Shown one piece after another: positions 8,728-16,961 of a stretch of 64,000 nt of DNA. The DNA is from JAKOWB01 sp038363005 (GTDB lineage Bacteria > Pseudomonadota > Alphaproteobacteria > Kiloniellales > JACOMY01). The stretch spans positions 92,516 through 156,515 of the forward strand of contig JBBQBI010000009.1 in NCBI GenBank assembly GCA_038363005.1, given 5' to 3'. Made by a program: the position numbers and the translations under genes. The notes beneath the pieces were generated by a model that worked only from the letters and a program-made list of their open reading frames with translations, made no database searches and was not told the origin of the DNA. How positions within the stretch are numbered: position 1 is the first letter of the stretch; every line of letters begins with the position of its first letter.

Positions 8728-9123
8728 ATGACCAAGAGCCCAGCGGCCAAGGCCGAGTCCCCCTCCCGGCTGATCGACACGCGGATCGCGGAGCTTGGCG
8801 ACTGGCGGGGCGAGACGCTCGCCCGCGTCCGCGCACTCATCCGCCAGGCGGACCCCGCGGTGGTCGAGGAGTGGAAGTGGCGCGGCGTTCCGGTGTGGTA
8901 CCACGGCGGACAGCTCTGCACTGGCGAGACCTACAAGAGCGTCGTGAAGCTGACCTTCGCCAAGGGCGCCTCGCTCCCGGATCCCGCCGGCCTGTTCAAC
9001 GCCAGCCTGGATGGCAACACCCGGCGCGCGATCGATCTGCGTGAGGGCGACAAGCTGGATGAGAAGGCCTTCAAGGCGCTGATCCACGCCGCCGTGGCGG
9101 TGAACAGCTCGTCCGGCCGCTAG
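8728..9123 (+). CDS. DUF1801 domain protein
   Basis: A 131-residue member of the DUF1801 (YdhG-like) family. It shows the typical LARVRALIRQADPAVVEEWKW segment and a C-terminal helix. Family members are small cytoplasmic proteins of unknown function with an iron-chaperone-like fold. A GGGAG site precedes the ATG. This is the last ordinary chromosomal gene before the integrated element, whose left boundary lies 69 nt downstream. Confidence 0.85.
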   Translation: MTKSPAAKAESPSRLIDTRIAELGDWRGETLARVRALIRQADPAVVEEWKWRGVPVWYHGGQLCTGETYKSVVKLTFAKGASLPDPAGLFNASLDGNTRRAIDLREGDKLDEKAFKALIHAAVAVNSSSGR

Positions 9124-9192
9124 ATCGCCAGCGGTCTCGCCCGGTTGGAATCAGGCAAGGCAGGACCGGGCTGGCACAAGGCCGGTGGAACG

Positions 9193-9210
9193 CTGGCGGA
9201 GAGGGTGGGA
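9193..9210. repeat. Left attachment repeat (attL)
   Basis: An 18-bp sequence identical to the 3' end of the tRNA-Ser gene plus one flanking base, found here without the rest of the tRNA. It lies 69 nt after the DUF1801 stop. It marks the distal boundary of the integrated element. Confidence 0.8.
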
Positions 9211-9386
9211 CTGGCCCACGCTTCAAGCAAGTCCAGCAAAATACTGGGTTTCCTTCGGCTCCAAACAGCGCCTCTGTACCACCGCCCTGTACCTCCGGCA
9301 AGCGCTACGTCCGAGCGTAATCCTGGAGTCTGATGGCCTTCTCGTGTTAGTAGCGGAATGTTCACACCACTTGGGAGGGGCGCCCA

Positions 9387-9701
9387 ATGAGTTGGTTCAA
9401 ACCCAAGAACAAAGAGCGTGTGATGTTGGCGGACCTGCTTTCGCACAACGCCGACATCATTGAGAAATCTGAAGGACGCTCGCGCAACGACGCTGAGTAC
9501 CTTGCTGCCTGCCTGATTATCGACGACCTAAGTAGTCGCCCCAATGGACAATCAGGCTACAAGACTATGATGGAGATTCTGCAGACCGATTACCCGCAGC
9601 ACTTCAACGACGTCATTACGTACGTTGCCTGGTCAACGGGAAAGTTGCAGTTCAAACCTGAGTTTGACGAAGCGTTGCGAGAGAGGCACCGCAAGCGGTG
9701 A
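9387..9701 (+). CDS. Hypothetical protein of the integrated element
   Basis: A 104-residue soluble protein that I do not recognise. It starts with a basic segment (MSWFKPKNKERVM) followed by helices (LLSHNADIIEKSEGRS, YLAACLIIDDL). Its codon use is visibly less GC-rich than the chromosomal genes, in line with foreign origin. GGGAGGGG lies upstream of the ATG. The next gene begins 9 nt after its stop, so the two are probably co-transcribed. Confidence 0.7.
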   Translation: MSWFKPKNKERVMLADLLSHNADIIEKSEGRSRNDAEYLAACLIIDDLSSRPNGQSGYKTMMEILQTDYPQHFNDVITYVAWSTGKLQFKPEFDEALRERHRKR

Positions 9702-9710
9702 CACATCACC

Positions 9711-9965
9711 ATGTCGATTTCTGCCGCGTTGAACTATCTCTCCGCCGCCGCTGCGCTGACGGCCGCTGGTCTATGGCTCTGGTCGGCAAGGGTTCAGGTG
9801 GGAAAGCTATCAGGCACACTTAACGGCATCGCTCCCTCTATTCTTAAACTCGGAGAGGCGGTGGCGAAGCAAAGTCGCCTGAGTGCCGCTGGTGCCGTCT
9901 GCGCAGCCGTAGCGGCCCTGTTTCAGGGCGTAGCTCTCCTGCTGACACCGGCAAACGTCCCCTAA
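9711..9965 (+). CDS. Small membrane protein of the integrated element
   Basis: 84 residues with two hydrophobic helices: LNYLSAAAALTAAGLWLW near the N-terminus and LSAAGAVCAAVAALFQGVALLL near the C-terminus, separated by a polar loop. No known family is recognised. It follows the preceding hypothetical gene by 9 nt. A two-helix protein of this kind in a phage relic could be holin-like or a partner of the soluble protein upstream. Neither idea is supported beyond topology. Confidence 0.6.
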   Translation: MSISAALNYLSAAAALTAAGLWLWSARVQVGKLSGTLNGIAPSILKLGEAVAKQSRLSAAGAVCAAVAALFQGVALLLTPANVP

Positions 9966-9967
9966 CC

Positions 9968-10012
9968 AAAATCCCCCCAGCGCCCACTGACGCACACCGG
10001 GGGTTTCTTTGG
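9968..10012 (+). terminator. Possible rho-independent terminator
   Basis: Just after the small membrane protein gene, CCCCC pairs with GGGGG across a loop of about 20 nt, followed by TTTCTTT. The loop is long and the T-run is interrupted, so this is only a weak terminator candidate. Confidence 0.35.
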
Positions 10013-10273
10013 CTACTGCGGCAGGCCCGGTAGGCCGGCTAAAGGGTCCCCAAAGCTTTCTACTAGGCTAGCCGCTTGAGGACTTAAGGCTGCTCTATAG
10101 GCGGTTTGGCGTTTGCTGGTCGGCACCGCGCTGACCGGTCCGGCGACAGGGCAACTTGAAAAATCACAGATCGGGTCTACGAGGCAGCGGAACAGGGTGG
10201 TTTGGTCAGCGTCCCGCAGCCTAGGCCCGCCACTTGTTCCATAGGCGCCCCGATAGGCCAGCCTAAGCGGCAC
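10013..10273 (-). CDS. Doubtful small ORF in the phage relic
   Basis: An 86-codon frame with a GTG start. The encoded sequence (for example LRLAYRGAYGTSGGPRLRDA) has a protein-like composition. The frame stays open about 18 codons upstream of the GTG to a TAG, with no ATG. It may be a fragment of a decayed phage gene. No homology is recognised. The rest of the 9966-10447 interval shows no convincing gene. Confidence 0.25.
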   Translation of the reverse strand: MPLRLAYRGAYGTSGGPRLRDADQTTLFRCLVDPICDFSSCPVAGPVSAVPTSKRQTAYRAALSPQAASLVESFGDPLAGLPGLPQ

Positions 10274-10447
10274 AAAAGAGGCTTCCTCTAACGGCTGGCC
10301 GTTGTCCCGTGCAACGTGTCGCTAGTCATGGACTGGCCTTCAAGGTGGGAGGCGCATGCGGGCGAGTGCAGTTGCCATCCGCGCGAGGCAAGGTCGCAGA
10401 CCATAGTGTCGCGCTCACTGGCCCACTTAGGCTTTGAGGTGGAAGCT

Positions 10448-10642
10448 TCAGTCCTCCCAGGCCCGCTCCAACACCCCTCTGAACACCCACCCAACCACCA
10501 GGACCACCGCTAGGCCGACCGCGGTGCCGATATAGTGCCCCGTCGGGTGGTCGATGAGGGCCTCGCCCGCCATGTAGGCGCCGACGATGACTGCAGACCC
10601 GGCGAGGATGACGGCTCCCTGGAGGATCTTGCTGGCTGGCAT
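10448..10642 (-). CDS. Two-helix membrane protein, holin-like
   Basis: 64 residues with two predicted transmembrane helices, ILQGAVILAGSAVIVGAYMA and GTAVGLAVVLVVGWVF, joined by a short polar turn. The C-terminus is charged (RGVLERAWED). Size and topology match class II phage holins, and it lies downstream of the terminase fragment on the same strand. In T7-like phages the region after the large terminase also carries a very small gene (gp19.5), so that is the other possibility. AAGGGAG lies upstream of the ATG. Confidence 0.6.
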   Translation of the reverse strand: MPASKILQGAVILAGSAVIVGAYMAGEALIDHPTGHYIGTAVGLAVVLVVGWVFRGVLERAWED

Positions 10643-10873
10643 AATGGCGGGGTCTCCCTTGGGGTCCTGCTGCAGTCTTGGACCGCCAGGACATCGAGCA
10701 GTGAAGGATCAGTGCCCGCCAGGGACACTCTAAGCGCCCTCTAAGGGACACCTAAAGGGGAGTTGGCTGGCCACCCTCTCTATAACATGCAGGCACCGGG
10801 AGGGGGGAATAGTGCAACCTAATCCCCCGCCCAGTGTTTTGCAGGGTTTCCTGTCGGCAACCTTAGAGAGTCC

Positions 10874-11100
10874 CTACCAGCGGTGTGGGGTGTCTCCCCA
10901 GCCGTTGGCGGAAGGCTCCCGGCGGCCGATGACGTGCTTGGCGAACTCCGCCAGGGCCTCGTCACGGAGGCTCTCGAGGTGCGCTGTGTGGGCCAGGGCC
11001 TGGTCCATGCCCATCTGCTCGACCCAATAGCCCACGGCGCCTGCCAGGGCGTCCACGCGGTCATCCCTGGAGAGGGCGCCACGGTCTTAGTTGCCCAGCG
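10874..11100 (-). pseudogene. C-terminal fragment of a T7-like terminase large subunit
   Basis: The frame reads DRGALSRDDRVDALAGAVGY and then WVEQMGMD. This matches the end of T7 gp19-type DNA maturase/terminase, where an RxRGAL-HDDRLDALA block precedes a C-terminal helix. A TAA stop lies immediately before the DRGAL codons. The residues that would precede it (QRWATK) are found in another frame just upstream, which suggests a single-base deletion. The fragment could be translated from a GTG as 60 residues, but nuclease and ATPase parts are absent. The match is from memory of the family motif and needs a profile search. Confidence 0.5.
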
Positions 11101-11115
11101 TTGCATCCCGTCCGA

Positions 11116-11145
11116 TTGTCCCTTATTCTCAGGAAATAGGGACAA
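11116..11145. promoter_or_regulatory. Inverted repeat upstream of the serine recombinase
   Basis: Arms TTGTCCCT and AGGGACAA are perfectly complementary, 14 nt apart, with further near-symmetry inside. The repeat lies 35 nt before the recombinase ATG, the usual place for a resolvase/invertase crossover or operator site. It also abuts the truncated end of the terminase fragment. Confidence 0.45.
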
Positions 11146-11180
11146 GAAATCGGGCTGTCCCCAGCATTGGAGCGGGCGGA

Positions 11181-11900
11181 ATGGCAAGAGAACTGGCAGC
11201 GATACCTACAGCGGTCGCCTACTACCGCACCAGCAGCGCCGCCAACGTCGGCGGTGACAGCCTGCCCCGCCAGAAGCTCGCCGTTGCGGCCTACGCCGCT
11301 TCTGCTGGGGTCGCGGTGGTCGAAGAGTTCTATGACGCGGCCATCTCGGGCGCCGACCAGATTGGCGAGCGGCCCGGCTTCGCCGCCCTGCTCCAGCGGA
11401 TCAGCGGCAATGGCGTGCGAATGGTGTTGGTAGAGGAAGCCAGCCGCTTCGCCCGTGACCTTGCCGTGCAGCTTGCTGGCCACGACATGCTCCGGCGCCT
11501 CGGGGTCGAGTTGATCGCGGCCAACGCGCCGGATCACTTCCGCGACGACACACCAACAGCCGTGCTGGTACGCCAAGTGCTGGGTGCGATCAGCCAGTTT
11601 GAGAAGGCGCAGCTAGTCGCCAAGCTCAAGGGCGCCAGGGATCGCGCGTCAAGGGCGGCCGGCCGCCGCGTTGAGGGTCGCAAGGCGCACGGTGTGCGTA
11701 GCCCCGAACTGGTGAAGGAAGCGCGCCGCCTCTACCGCCGCAGCCCCAAGACTGGCGGGCGCCTGTCCCTGCGGGATGTAGCAGCCAAGCTCGCCGCCGC
11801 CGGCCACGTCACTAGCGCCGGCAGGCCCTTCAGCGCCGAACAGGTCAAGCGTCTCGTCGCCCCTCCGAAGGCCGGGCACGCTGCCGGCGCGCCGCGCTAG
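11181..11900 (+). CDS. Serine recombinase (resolvase/invertase family)
   Basis: A 239-residue small serine recombinase. The catalytic domain begins with AVAYYRTSS, putting the nucleophile at Ser18, and continues with LPRQK, the EEASRFARD arginine motif and a long E helix (VLGAISQFEKAQLVAKLKGA). The C-terminal 75 residues hold a helix-turn-helix (LRDVAAKLAAAGHVTSAGRP). The ATG with GGAG upstream was preferred over an in-frame start 90 nt earlier. It runs against its neighbours, so it may have entered the prophage secondarily. Confidence 0.9.
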   Translation: MARELAAIPTAVAYYRTSSAANVGGDSLPRQKLAVAAYAASAGVAVVEEFYDAAISGADQIGERPGFAALLQRISGNGVRMVLVEEASRFARDLAVQLAGHDMLRRLGVELIAANAPDHFRDDTPTAVLVRQVLGAISQFEKAQLVAKLKGARDRASRAAGRRVEGRKAHGVRSPELVKEARRLYRRSPKTGGRLSLRDVAAKLAAAGHVTSAGRPFSAEQVKRLVAPPKAGHAAGAPR

Positions 11901-12095
11901 GGGAAAGGGCGGCCCTTCTCGCTAGCTCGCACCAGCGCCCGCCGTAGGGCCGCCTAAGGGCATCCTGGCGGTTGCCTGGGGCCGGCCCGAGCCACACAGG
12001 GAACCGAGGGGTACACGGGGGTCGCGCGTCGGGCCGTATCGTTAGAAGGCCTCTCAGATTTTTCGGCGGATTGTTTCCGCGCCTTCCGCGCCCGC

Positions 12096-12755
12096 CTAAT
12101 CGAGCGGCCCGGCGTCGACCCCGACTATCTGTAGCGCAACCACATCGCCGGCCGCCTTTACGCCGCCCGAGCTGACCGTGAGAACGGCGCTTGAGGTAGT
12201 CGCGGATGACCCCACATTCAACAGCAGGGACGGAACAGCGGCGGCGCGCCTCTGAGCGTGGAACCATGCCATTGCCTTCTCCACACGGTCGGCGTGCGCG
12301 CCCAAAAGGCTGCGGTCGACGGCGCCTATGAAGGTCCCGAGGAGGGCCTCCAGGGCGGCAAACACGTCTGGCACCTTCCAGGCCCTCTCTTCGGCCGTCA
12401 ACTTTAGTCGCTCCCAGGTCAAGTGGGCTATCTGCTTCCCGGTACGCTGCCGCAGGGTGTCCAAAGCGCTTCCCGGACTCTGGGGCCACTTAGATGGGTC
12501 AGGGCGGAAGTCAGTGGCCAAGACGTCGTCGTCCGCAATCCGCCCTTCCGGGCAGAAGACGTGCAAAAGCGCCCTCGCGTGGAGGGCAAAGCTCTCGATG
12601 CCGAGGTTCCGGCGCAGCTTTCCCTCGTCGTCGACAACCGGCCAGCTCGCCTCAATCCCGGCCATCGCCAACATCTCGACCTCATACGCCAGGTGATCCG
12701 CCATCGCGAGGCACTCAGCGTCAGTGCGTGGCGTCCGTTGTTTGGTCTTGGACAT
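12096..12755 (-). CDS. Hypothetical protein of the integrated element
   Basis: 219 residues, predicted mainly helical. A conserved-looking core (HARALLHVFCPEGRIADDDV, then KQIAHLTWERL) resembles uncharacterised HEPN-like proteins often found on mobile elements, but I cannot name a family. It has no signal peptide or membrane segment. GAGG precedes the ATG. Directly upstream on the same strand is a short frame broken by TAG, so the two may once have been an operon. Confidence 0.65.
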   Translation of the reverse strand: MSKTKQRTPRTDAECLAMADHLAYEVEMLAMAGIEASWPVVDDEGKLRRNLGIESFALHARALLHVFCPEGRIADDDVLATDFRPDPSKWPQSPGSALDTLRQRTGKQIAHLTWERLKLTAEERAWKVPDVFAALEALLGTFIGAVDRSLLGAHADRVEKAMAWFHAQRRAAAVPSLLLNVGSSATTSSAVLTVSSGGVKAAGDVVALQIVGVDAGPLD

Positions 12756-12764
12756 GGTGGCCTC

Positions 12765-12923
12765 TTATCGACCCCAAGGCGGCGCCTTAGTCACCCGCGA
12801 GTCCCTCAAGGTGATCCCCTCAGGCCCGCCGAAGCGCCTCTGCGCCATCTCGACGAAGGCCTAGCCGTTTTCGTAGAAGACGCTGTCAACTGCGTCCTGG
12901 CACCCCTCCAGAGCGGGGCGCAA
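12765..12923 (-). pseudogene. Small gene with an in-frame amber stop
   Basis: Read on the minus strand, a protein-like sequence (LEGCQDAVDSVFYENG) runs into TAG. It continues in the same frame as AFVEMAQRRFGG and ends with TAA nine bases before the ATG of the 219-residue gene. A shorter product of 27 residues could start at the internal ATG. The continuity across the stop suggests a decayed gene rather than chance, though it is too short for certainty. Confidence 0.35.
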
Positions 12924-13019
12924 CGTTCACGCTACAGCCCCATCGAAGGGCGGGATAGTGGGCGTTGCCAATGAATACGAACGATTGGGCCGCAAGGGGG
13001 GGCCACATGGCCTCCCACT

Positions 13020-14513
13020 TCATTTGGCGAAGACCCCAAGATCTTCCGGCAGGCCGAGAACTCTAACCTTCTCCAGTTGCGCCGCCATCGCGGCCAATGA
13101 CATCCCCTCCCCGGTCCCATACCGCGCACCCTCGGTCCTCGGTGCGTGCCCCGTGATGGCATCCGACACCCTGTCCGGTACGCCGGCCTCTCCGCAGCGC
13201 GCCTTCAGCCAATGTCGCCACCCGTGGTTCGGCTGGATGCGCGGATCGTCCACTCCCAAGCTCCGCACCCAGCGCCCCAAGAGCTTCGCGCCGTTGCCGC
13301 CCCGGTTGCCAAAGCGATCCGGCTTCACGCCCCGGAACAGTGGTCCCTCGCCCTGGTCGGTGACGAAGGCGAGGAAACCCTGTGCGATCAGCGCAGAGTG
13401 AATGGGAACGGTGCGTTCCGACTGCTGGTTCTTGAGCCGGCCAGCCTCGGGGCTGAAGTGGACAGCCCAGACACCCTCCTCCTGCCACACGTCCTTCCCG
13501 CGAAGCTGGCAGACCTCGGAGAGGCGCGCCCCGGTCAGCGCACAGAGCCACGGCACCCAGCGGAACAGGGGACGTTTCTCTAGGCTGGCCGCTGTCAAGA
13601 TCGTTCGGACTTCACTGTCGCGGAAGGCGCGCTTGCTCTCGCGCTGGTTCGCCTTCGCCGTCACTCTCACTTTCTCGAACGGGTTCACAGTGAGGCGGCC
13701 CCGCTCTACTCCGCTGCCCATGATCGCCTTGAGCGGCGCTAGGCGGTTGTCAGCGATGGTCTTGGGCGCCAAGCCCTCGGCAAGCATGGCATCGCGCCAC
13801 CGGATAACGTCATCGCGGGCCACCTTCGCCGCATCCTCGTGCCCTAGGAACGCCGTGAACGCGGCCACTTTTCGCGGCCAGTCATAGAGGGTCTTCGCAG
13901 CCGGCCGCGCGGTGGCCTTCCAGGTTTCCACCAGCTCGCCGAAGGGGACCACAGCGGGCGCGGCAGGGGCCGTGGCGGGCCAGTTGGGGAAGCGCGTGGC
14001 GTTGGCGTCGGGGCTGTAGTCGCCACCGGCCCGCAGGGCAATCAACCGCTCGGTCTCTACGACGGCGCGCGCAACGCTTTCGCGGAGCCGTTCGCGCGAC
14101 TCGTCATCGGCCACAACGCCCCGCGCCGTGAGGTAGTGGGACAGCAGGCCATCGGACACCAGCGCCGCCGGGTCCTCTGCAAGGTCGGCAGCGGCGTCGG
14201 CTGAAGACTCCGCCCCCTCAAGGGTGCCTGGGTCATCTTCCCGACCGCGCACGGCATCACGATAGAAGTCTCCCGCCAGCGCTTCAACCTGCCTCGCGGT
14301 CAAGCGCACCGGGTGCGCCCCCAGCCGCGCAAGCTCCGCCTCGACTTCGGCCATCTTCTCCGGTGCGAGCCGGCGGGCTTCAGCGCGATCCTTGGTGCCG
14401 AGGCTGCGCTTGATTTCGCCAGGGGCCTTCGGGTTCGCGCGCCGGATCGCCGCCGGCACAGCCTTGCGGACGTAGAGAACTCCGGTCTTCGGATGCTTGA
14501 ACAAATCCGCCAT
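13020..14513 (-). CDS. Tyrosine site-specific integrase
   Basis: A 497-residue phage-type integrase. The N-terminus (MADLFKHPKTGVLYVRKAVP) is an arm-binding domain common in alphaproteobacterial integrases. The core-binding region is around residues 190-280. The catalytic residues are visible: Arg330 in TGARLSEVCQL, Lys361, His430 and Arg433 in NHGWRHW, His456 in TGH and Tyr465 in ARYGTG. The frame extends upstream through the tRNA, but the ATG here gives the normal N-terminus. The gene lies 100 nt from the tRNA attachment site and should catalyse integration there. Confidence 0.95.
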   Translation of the reverse strand: MADLFKHPKTGVLYVRKAVPAAIRRANPKAPGEIKRSLGTKDRAEARRLAPEKMAEVEAELARLGAHPVRLTARQVEALAGDFYRDAVRGREDDPGTLEGAESSADAAADLAEDPAALVSDGLLSHYLTARGVVADDESRERLRESVARAVVETERLIALRAGGDYSPDANATRFPNWPATAPAAPAVVPFGELVETWKATARPAAKTLYDWPRKVAAFTAFLGHEDAAKVARDDVIRWRDAMLAEGLAPKTIADNRLAPLKAIMGSGVERGRLTVNPFEKVRVTAKANQRESKRAFRDSEVRTILTAASLEKRPLFRWVPWLCALTGARLSEVCQLRGKDVWQEEGVWAVHFSPEAGRLKNQQSERTVPIHSALIAQGFLAFVTDQGEGPLFRGVKPDRFGNRGGNGAKLLGRWVRSLGVDDPRIQPNHGWRHWLKARCGEAGVPDRVSDAITGHAPRTEGARYGTGEGMSLAAMAAQLEKVRVLGLPEDLGVFAK

Positions 14514-14612
14514 GATCCGACCCACTCTGTATCTCCCCACTGTACCACCAAGGGGAGCCGGAAGGTCTGATTTCACAGATACTTGCGGTGCCTCAAGGGC
14601 ATAGCAAGCGGA

Positions 14613-14703
<91 letters not shown>

Positions 14704-14853
14704 GCGAAGCACGATGGCCAGGCCCTGGGGCCCGGGGGTCGATTTGCGGGCGGGAAGCTAGCCGAAGGCCCCGGGCAGGGCAAGCATGCTGCGGCGGCGT
14801 GGTGCCACAGGGTTTGGGCCATGCGGCAGGCAGGGTGTGCCGGCGCCCGCTAC

Positions 14854-15753
14854 CTAGTGCTTGAAGCAGTTCTCCCGGTGCCACTGCAGAAAGCGTGGTT
14901 GCGGCTGGTCGCGTGGCCGATCAGGAACCTGGGCGCGCCGGCTACGGTTGATAAAGCCGCCAACCGCTTCCGGGTCATTCACCTGTCGCGAGATCAGGAT
15001 CTCGAAATCGTCGCCCAGGCTGATCAGGCCGCGGTCGAACATCCAGTGAGACGTGCCGGATAGCGCCAGGCCATTGCTGATGATGTCGGGGCCATCTGCC
15101 TCGACCGGTCGAATGTGCGCCGCGTCGACCTCTGCCCGGCCGCCCCCGTTGATCAGCCGCAGGCCAGTGATGGCGCACCGCTGGTCATAGGCGCGCAGTA
15201 CGATCCGGCGAAACACGCGATCCCGCACGACGCGGGAGGTCAGTTGCTGTACCCGCCTGCGTGGCTCCTCGAACAGAAAGGGTGCCTGGCCTTCCCCAAG
15301 GCCCCCGGGTGCTTCCTCCACGCCAACGCGCGGCAGGGGCGCGCCGGCCTCGTCGAGGCCCAGTTCGAGAATGCGATTGAAGTCGGCCACCGAAATCGGC
15401 CGCACGGCGGATTGCGCGCGCCCGGAGAGCTTGCCGTGTTCATTCAGCAGACCGCGCTCCACCGGGCCGACGGCACTCTTGAAGGCGACCGGGTTGGCAA
15501 AATCGAGATAGGATTGCGGCTCGATCAGCGCCAGGAACATCTCTGGCGCGCTTGGATCGGGAATCACCTGCTGCACGCGGGCAACGGCGAAATAGCCGCG
15601 CGACCCCGGGCTCTTGCTGGGCTCCAGATAGACGATCCAGTCGCCGAGGCAGGCTTCGACGCGACCTAGGTATTGGCGTGGAAACTGGTAGCGCTCCGAC
15701 GGCTTGTCGTCATAGATCGAATCCGCTCGATGCATGAAAACGCCGAATGCCAT
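14854..15753 (-). CDS. HNH endonuclease family protein
   Basis: A 299-residue protein with a C-terminal HNH domain. The pattern is RCAITGLRL, then EVDAAHIRP, then SNGLALSGTSHWMFDRGL, where the two histidines and the asparagine form the metal-finger active site. The N-terminal half is an unrecognised conserved domain. The ATG giving MAFGVFMHRADS was kept because that beginning is typical of this family; an internal ATG six codons later is possible. Proteins of this kind are often chromosomal and solitary, and a role in DNA restriction is unproven. Confidence 0.88.
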   Translation of the reverse strand: MAFGVFMHRADSIYDDKPSERYQFPRQYLGRVEACLGDWIVYLEPSKSPGSRGYFAVARVQQVIPDPSAPEMFLALIEPQSYLDFANPVAFKSAVGPVERGLLNEHGKLSGRAQSAVRPISVADFNRILELGLDEAGAPLPRVGVEEAPGGLGEGQAPFLFEEPRRRVQQLTSRVVRDRVFRRIVLRAYDQRCAITGLRLINGGGRAEVDAAHIRPVEADGPDIISNGLALSGTSHWMFDRGLISLGDDFEILISRQVNDPEAVGGFINRSRRAQVPDRPRDQPQPRFLQWHRENCFKH

Positions 15754-15811
15754 GGCGCCTTCATACTACGAAGCCACATGGACCGCAGCAGTTCGCTGCC
15801 GCCAGGCGCCC

Positions 15812-16363
15812 CTACTCCGACTTGATCACGCCGCAGGCGACGCGCGGGCCGGCGCCGCCGATCGGCTGGCTCAGGTGGTCGTCGGTGTTGGCGTGGATCA
15901 CCAGGGCGGAGCCGTCGGCGTCGAGCAGCGCCGGGCGGCCGCCGGCGCCGGTCAGCGAGACGAAGGTGGCGAAGACCTCGGCCTGGGCGCTGCCGTCGGC
16001 GGCGACGCCGAGGTTCGGCAGGTCGCCATCGTCGGGGCCCTTGGGGTTCAGGAAGCCGTGCTCCTTGCCGTCGGGATTCACATGGCTGCCCGAGTGCTTG
16101 AAGCCGGCGTCGGCGTCGTCGCAGCTGCCGACGGCGTGGAAGTGCAGGCCCTTGAAGCCGGGCTCCAGCCCGACCAGCTCGATCCGCAGCAGCACGCCGG
16201 CCGGCCCCTCGACCAGCTGTGCGCGACCGAGCTCCTGGCCATCGGCGCCGATCAGCGTGGCGACCGCGGTGCCCTCGGCCAGCGCCGGGCGCGCGGCGCT
16301 CAGCGCGGCGCCGCTCAAGGCGACGGCGGTGAGGGACATCAGGGTGGCGAGGCGATGCAGCAT
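15812..16363 (-). CDS. sodC: Cu/Zn superoxide dismutase
   Basis: A periplasmic 183-residue SodC. It has a cleavable signal peptide (LATLMSLTAVALSGAALSA, ending near ARPALA). Metal ligands are visible in GLHFHAVGSC, HSGSHVNPDGKEHG and VIHANTDDH, and the conserved arginine in GGAGPRVACGVI. It converts superoxide to hydrogen peroxide and oxygen. The ATG with GGAG upstream was chosen over an earlier in-frame start, and only this start gives a normal signal peptide. Confidence 0.95.
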   Translation of the reverse strand: MLHRLATLMSLTAVALSGAALSAARPALAEGTAVATLIGADGQELGRAQLVEGPAGVLLRIELVGLEPGFKGLHFHAVGSCDDADAGFKHSGSHVNPDGKEHGFLNPKGPDDGDLPNLGVAADGSAQAEVFATFVSLTGAGGRPALLDADGSALVIHANTDDHLSQPIGGAGPRVACGVIKSE

Positions 16364-16435
16364 GGCGGTCACTCCTTCAAGCGCAGCAGCTTTTGTCTTC
16401 GTCGTAGTCAACGCCGGCCGCGCCGGCCCGTTCCC

Positions 16436-16837
16436 CTAGGCCACCTGGACGGTCTGCGGCCGCGTCTCGGCGAAGTCGACGTGCAGGTGGTTGCCATCCG
16501 GGTCCCACAAGTTGACCTGCGTCAGCGCGGCGCCCGGCACGGCGCGGAGGTCGCCGGTGATGCCCAGGCTGGCCAGGTGCGCCAGGAAGGCGCGCAGGTT
16601 CTCGCCACGGAAGGCGAAGTGCTCCAGGCGCAGCGCCTGGCCCTCGCGCGGGGCGCTGGGCGGCGCGGTCAGCCCGATCAGGTGCACCACCGGGTGCTTG
16701 CCGGCATAGAGCCAGGCACCGGGGAAGTCGAAGTCCGGCCGCCAGCCGGGCTGCAGGTCCAGCACCTTGCCGTAGAAGTCGATCAGGCCCGCCAGGTTGG
16801 CGGTGCGGATGTTCACGTGGTCGAGGGTGAGATGCAT
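16436..16837 (-). CDS. VOC (glyoxalase/bleomycin resistance) family protein
   Basis: A 133-residue single vicinal-oxygen-chelate unit. It starts MHLTLDHVNIRTANLAGLID, with a metal-ligand histidine, and ends with WDPDGNHLHVDF. HFAFRGENL supplies another candidate ligand. Family members include glyoxalases, dioxygenases and resistance proteins; the substrate is not evident. It is divergent from the S33-type hydrolase gene. Confidence 0.9.
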   Translation of the reverse strand: MHLTLDHVNIRTANLAGLIDFYGKVLDLQPGWRPDFDFPGAWLYAGKHPVVHLIGLTAPPSAPREGQALRLEHFAFRGENLRAFLAHLASLGITGDLRAVPGAALTQVNLWDPDGNHLHVDFAETRPQTVQVA

Positions 16838-16961
16838 GGTCCGGTCACGGCCTGGGTTGTGGCGGCCGGCCCAAGGGGGGCGGCCATGGGGCGCAGCGTC
16901 GCATGCGACGGCAAGGCTTGAGAAGCCTTGCGCCGAGCGGCCAAGCCGGTAGCTTGGGGGC

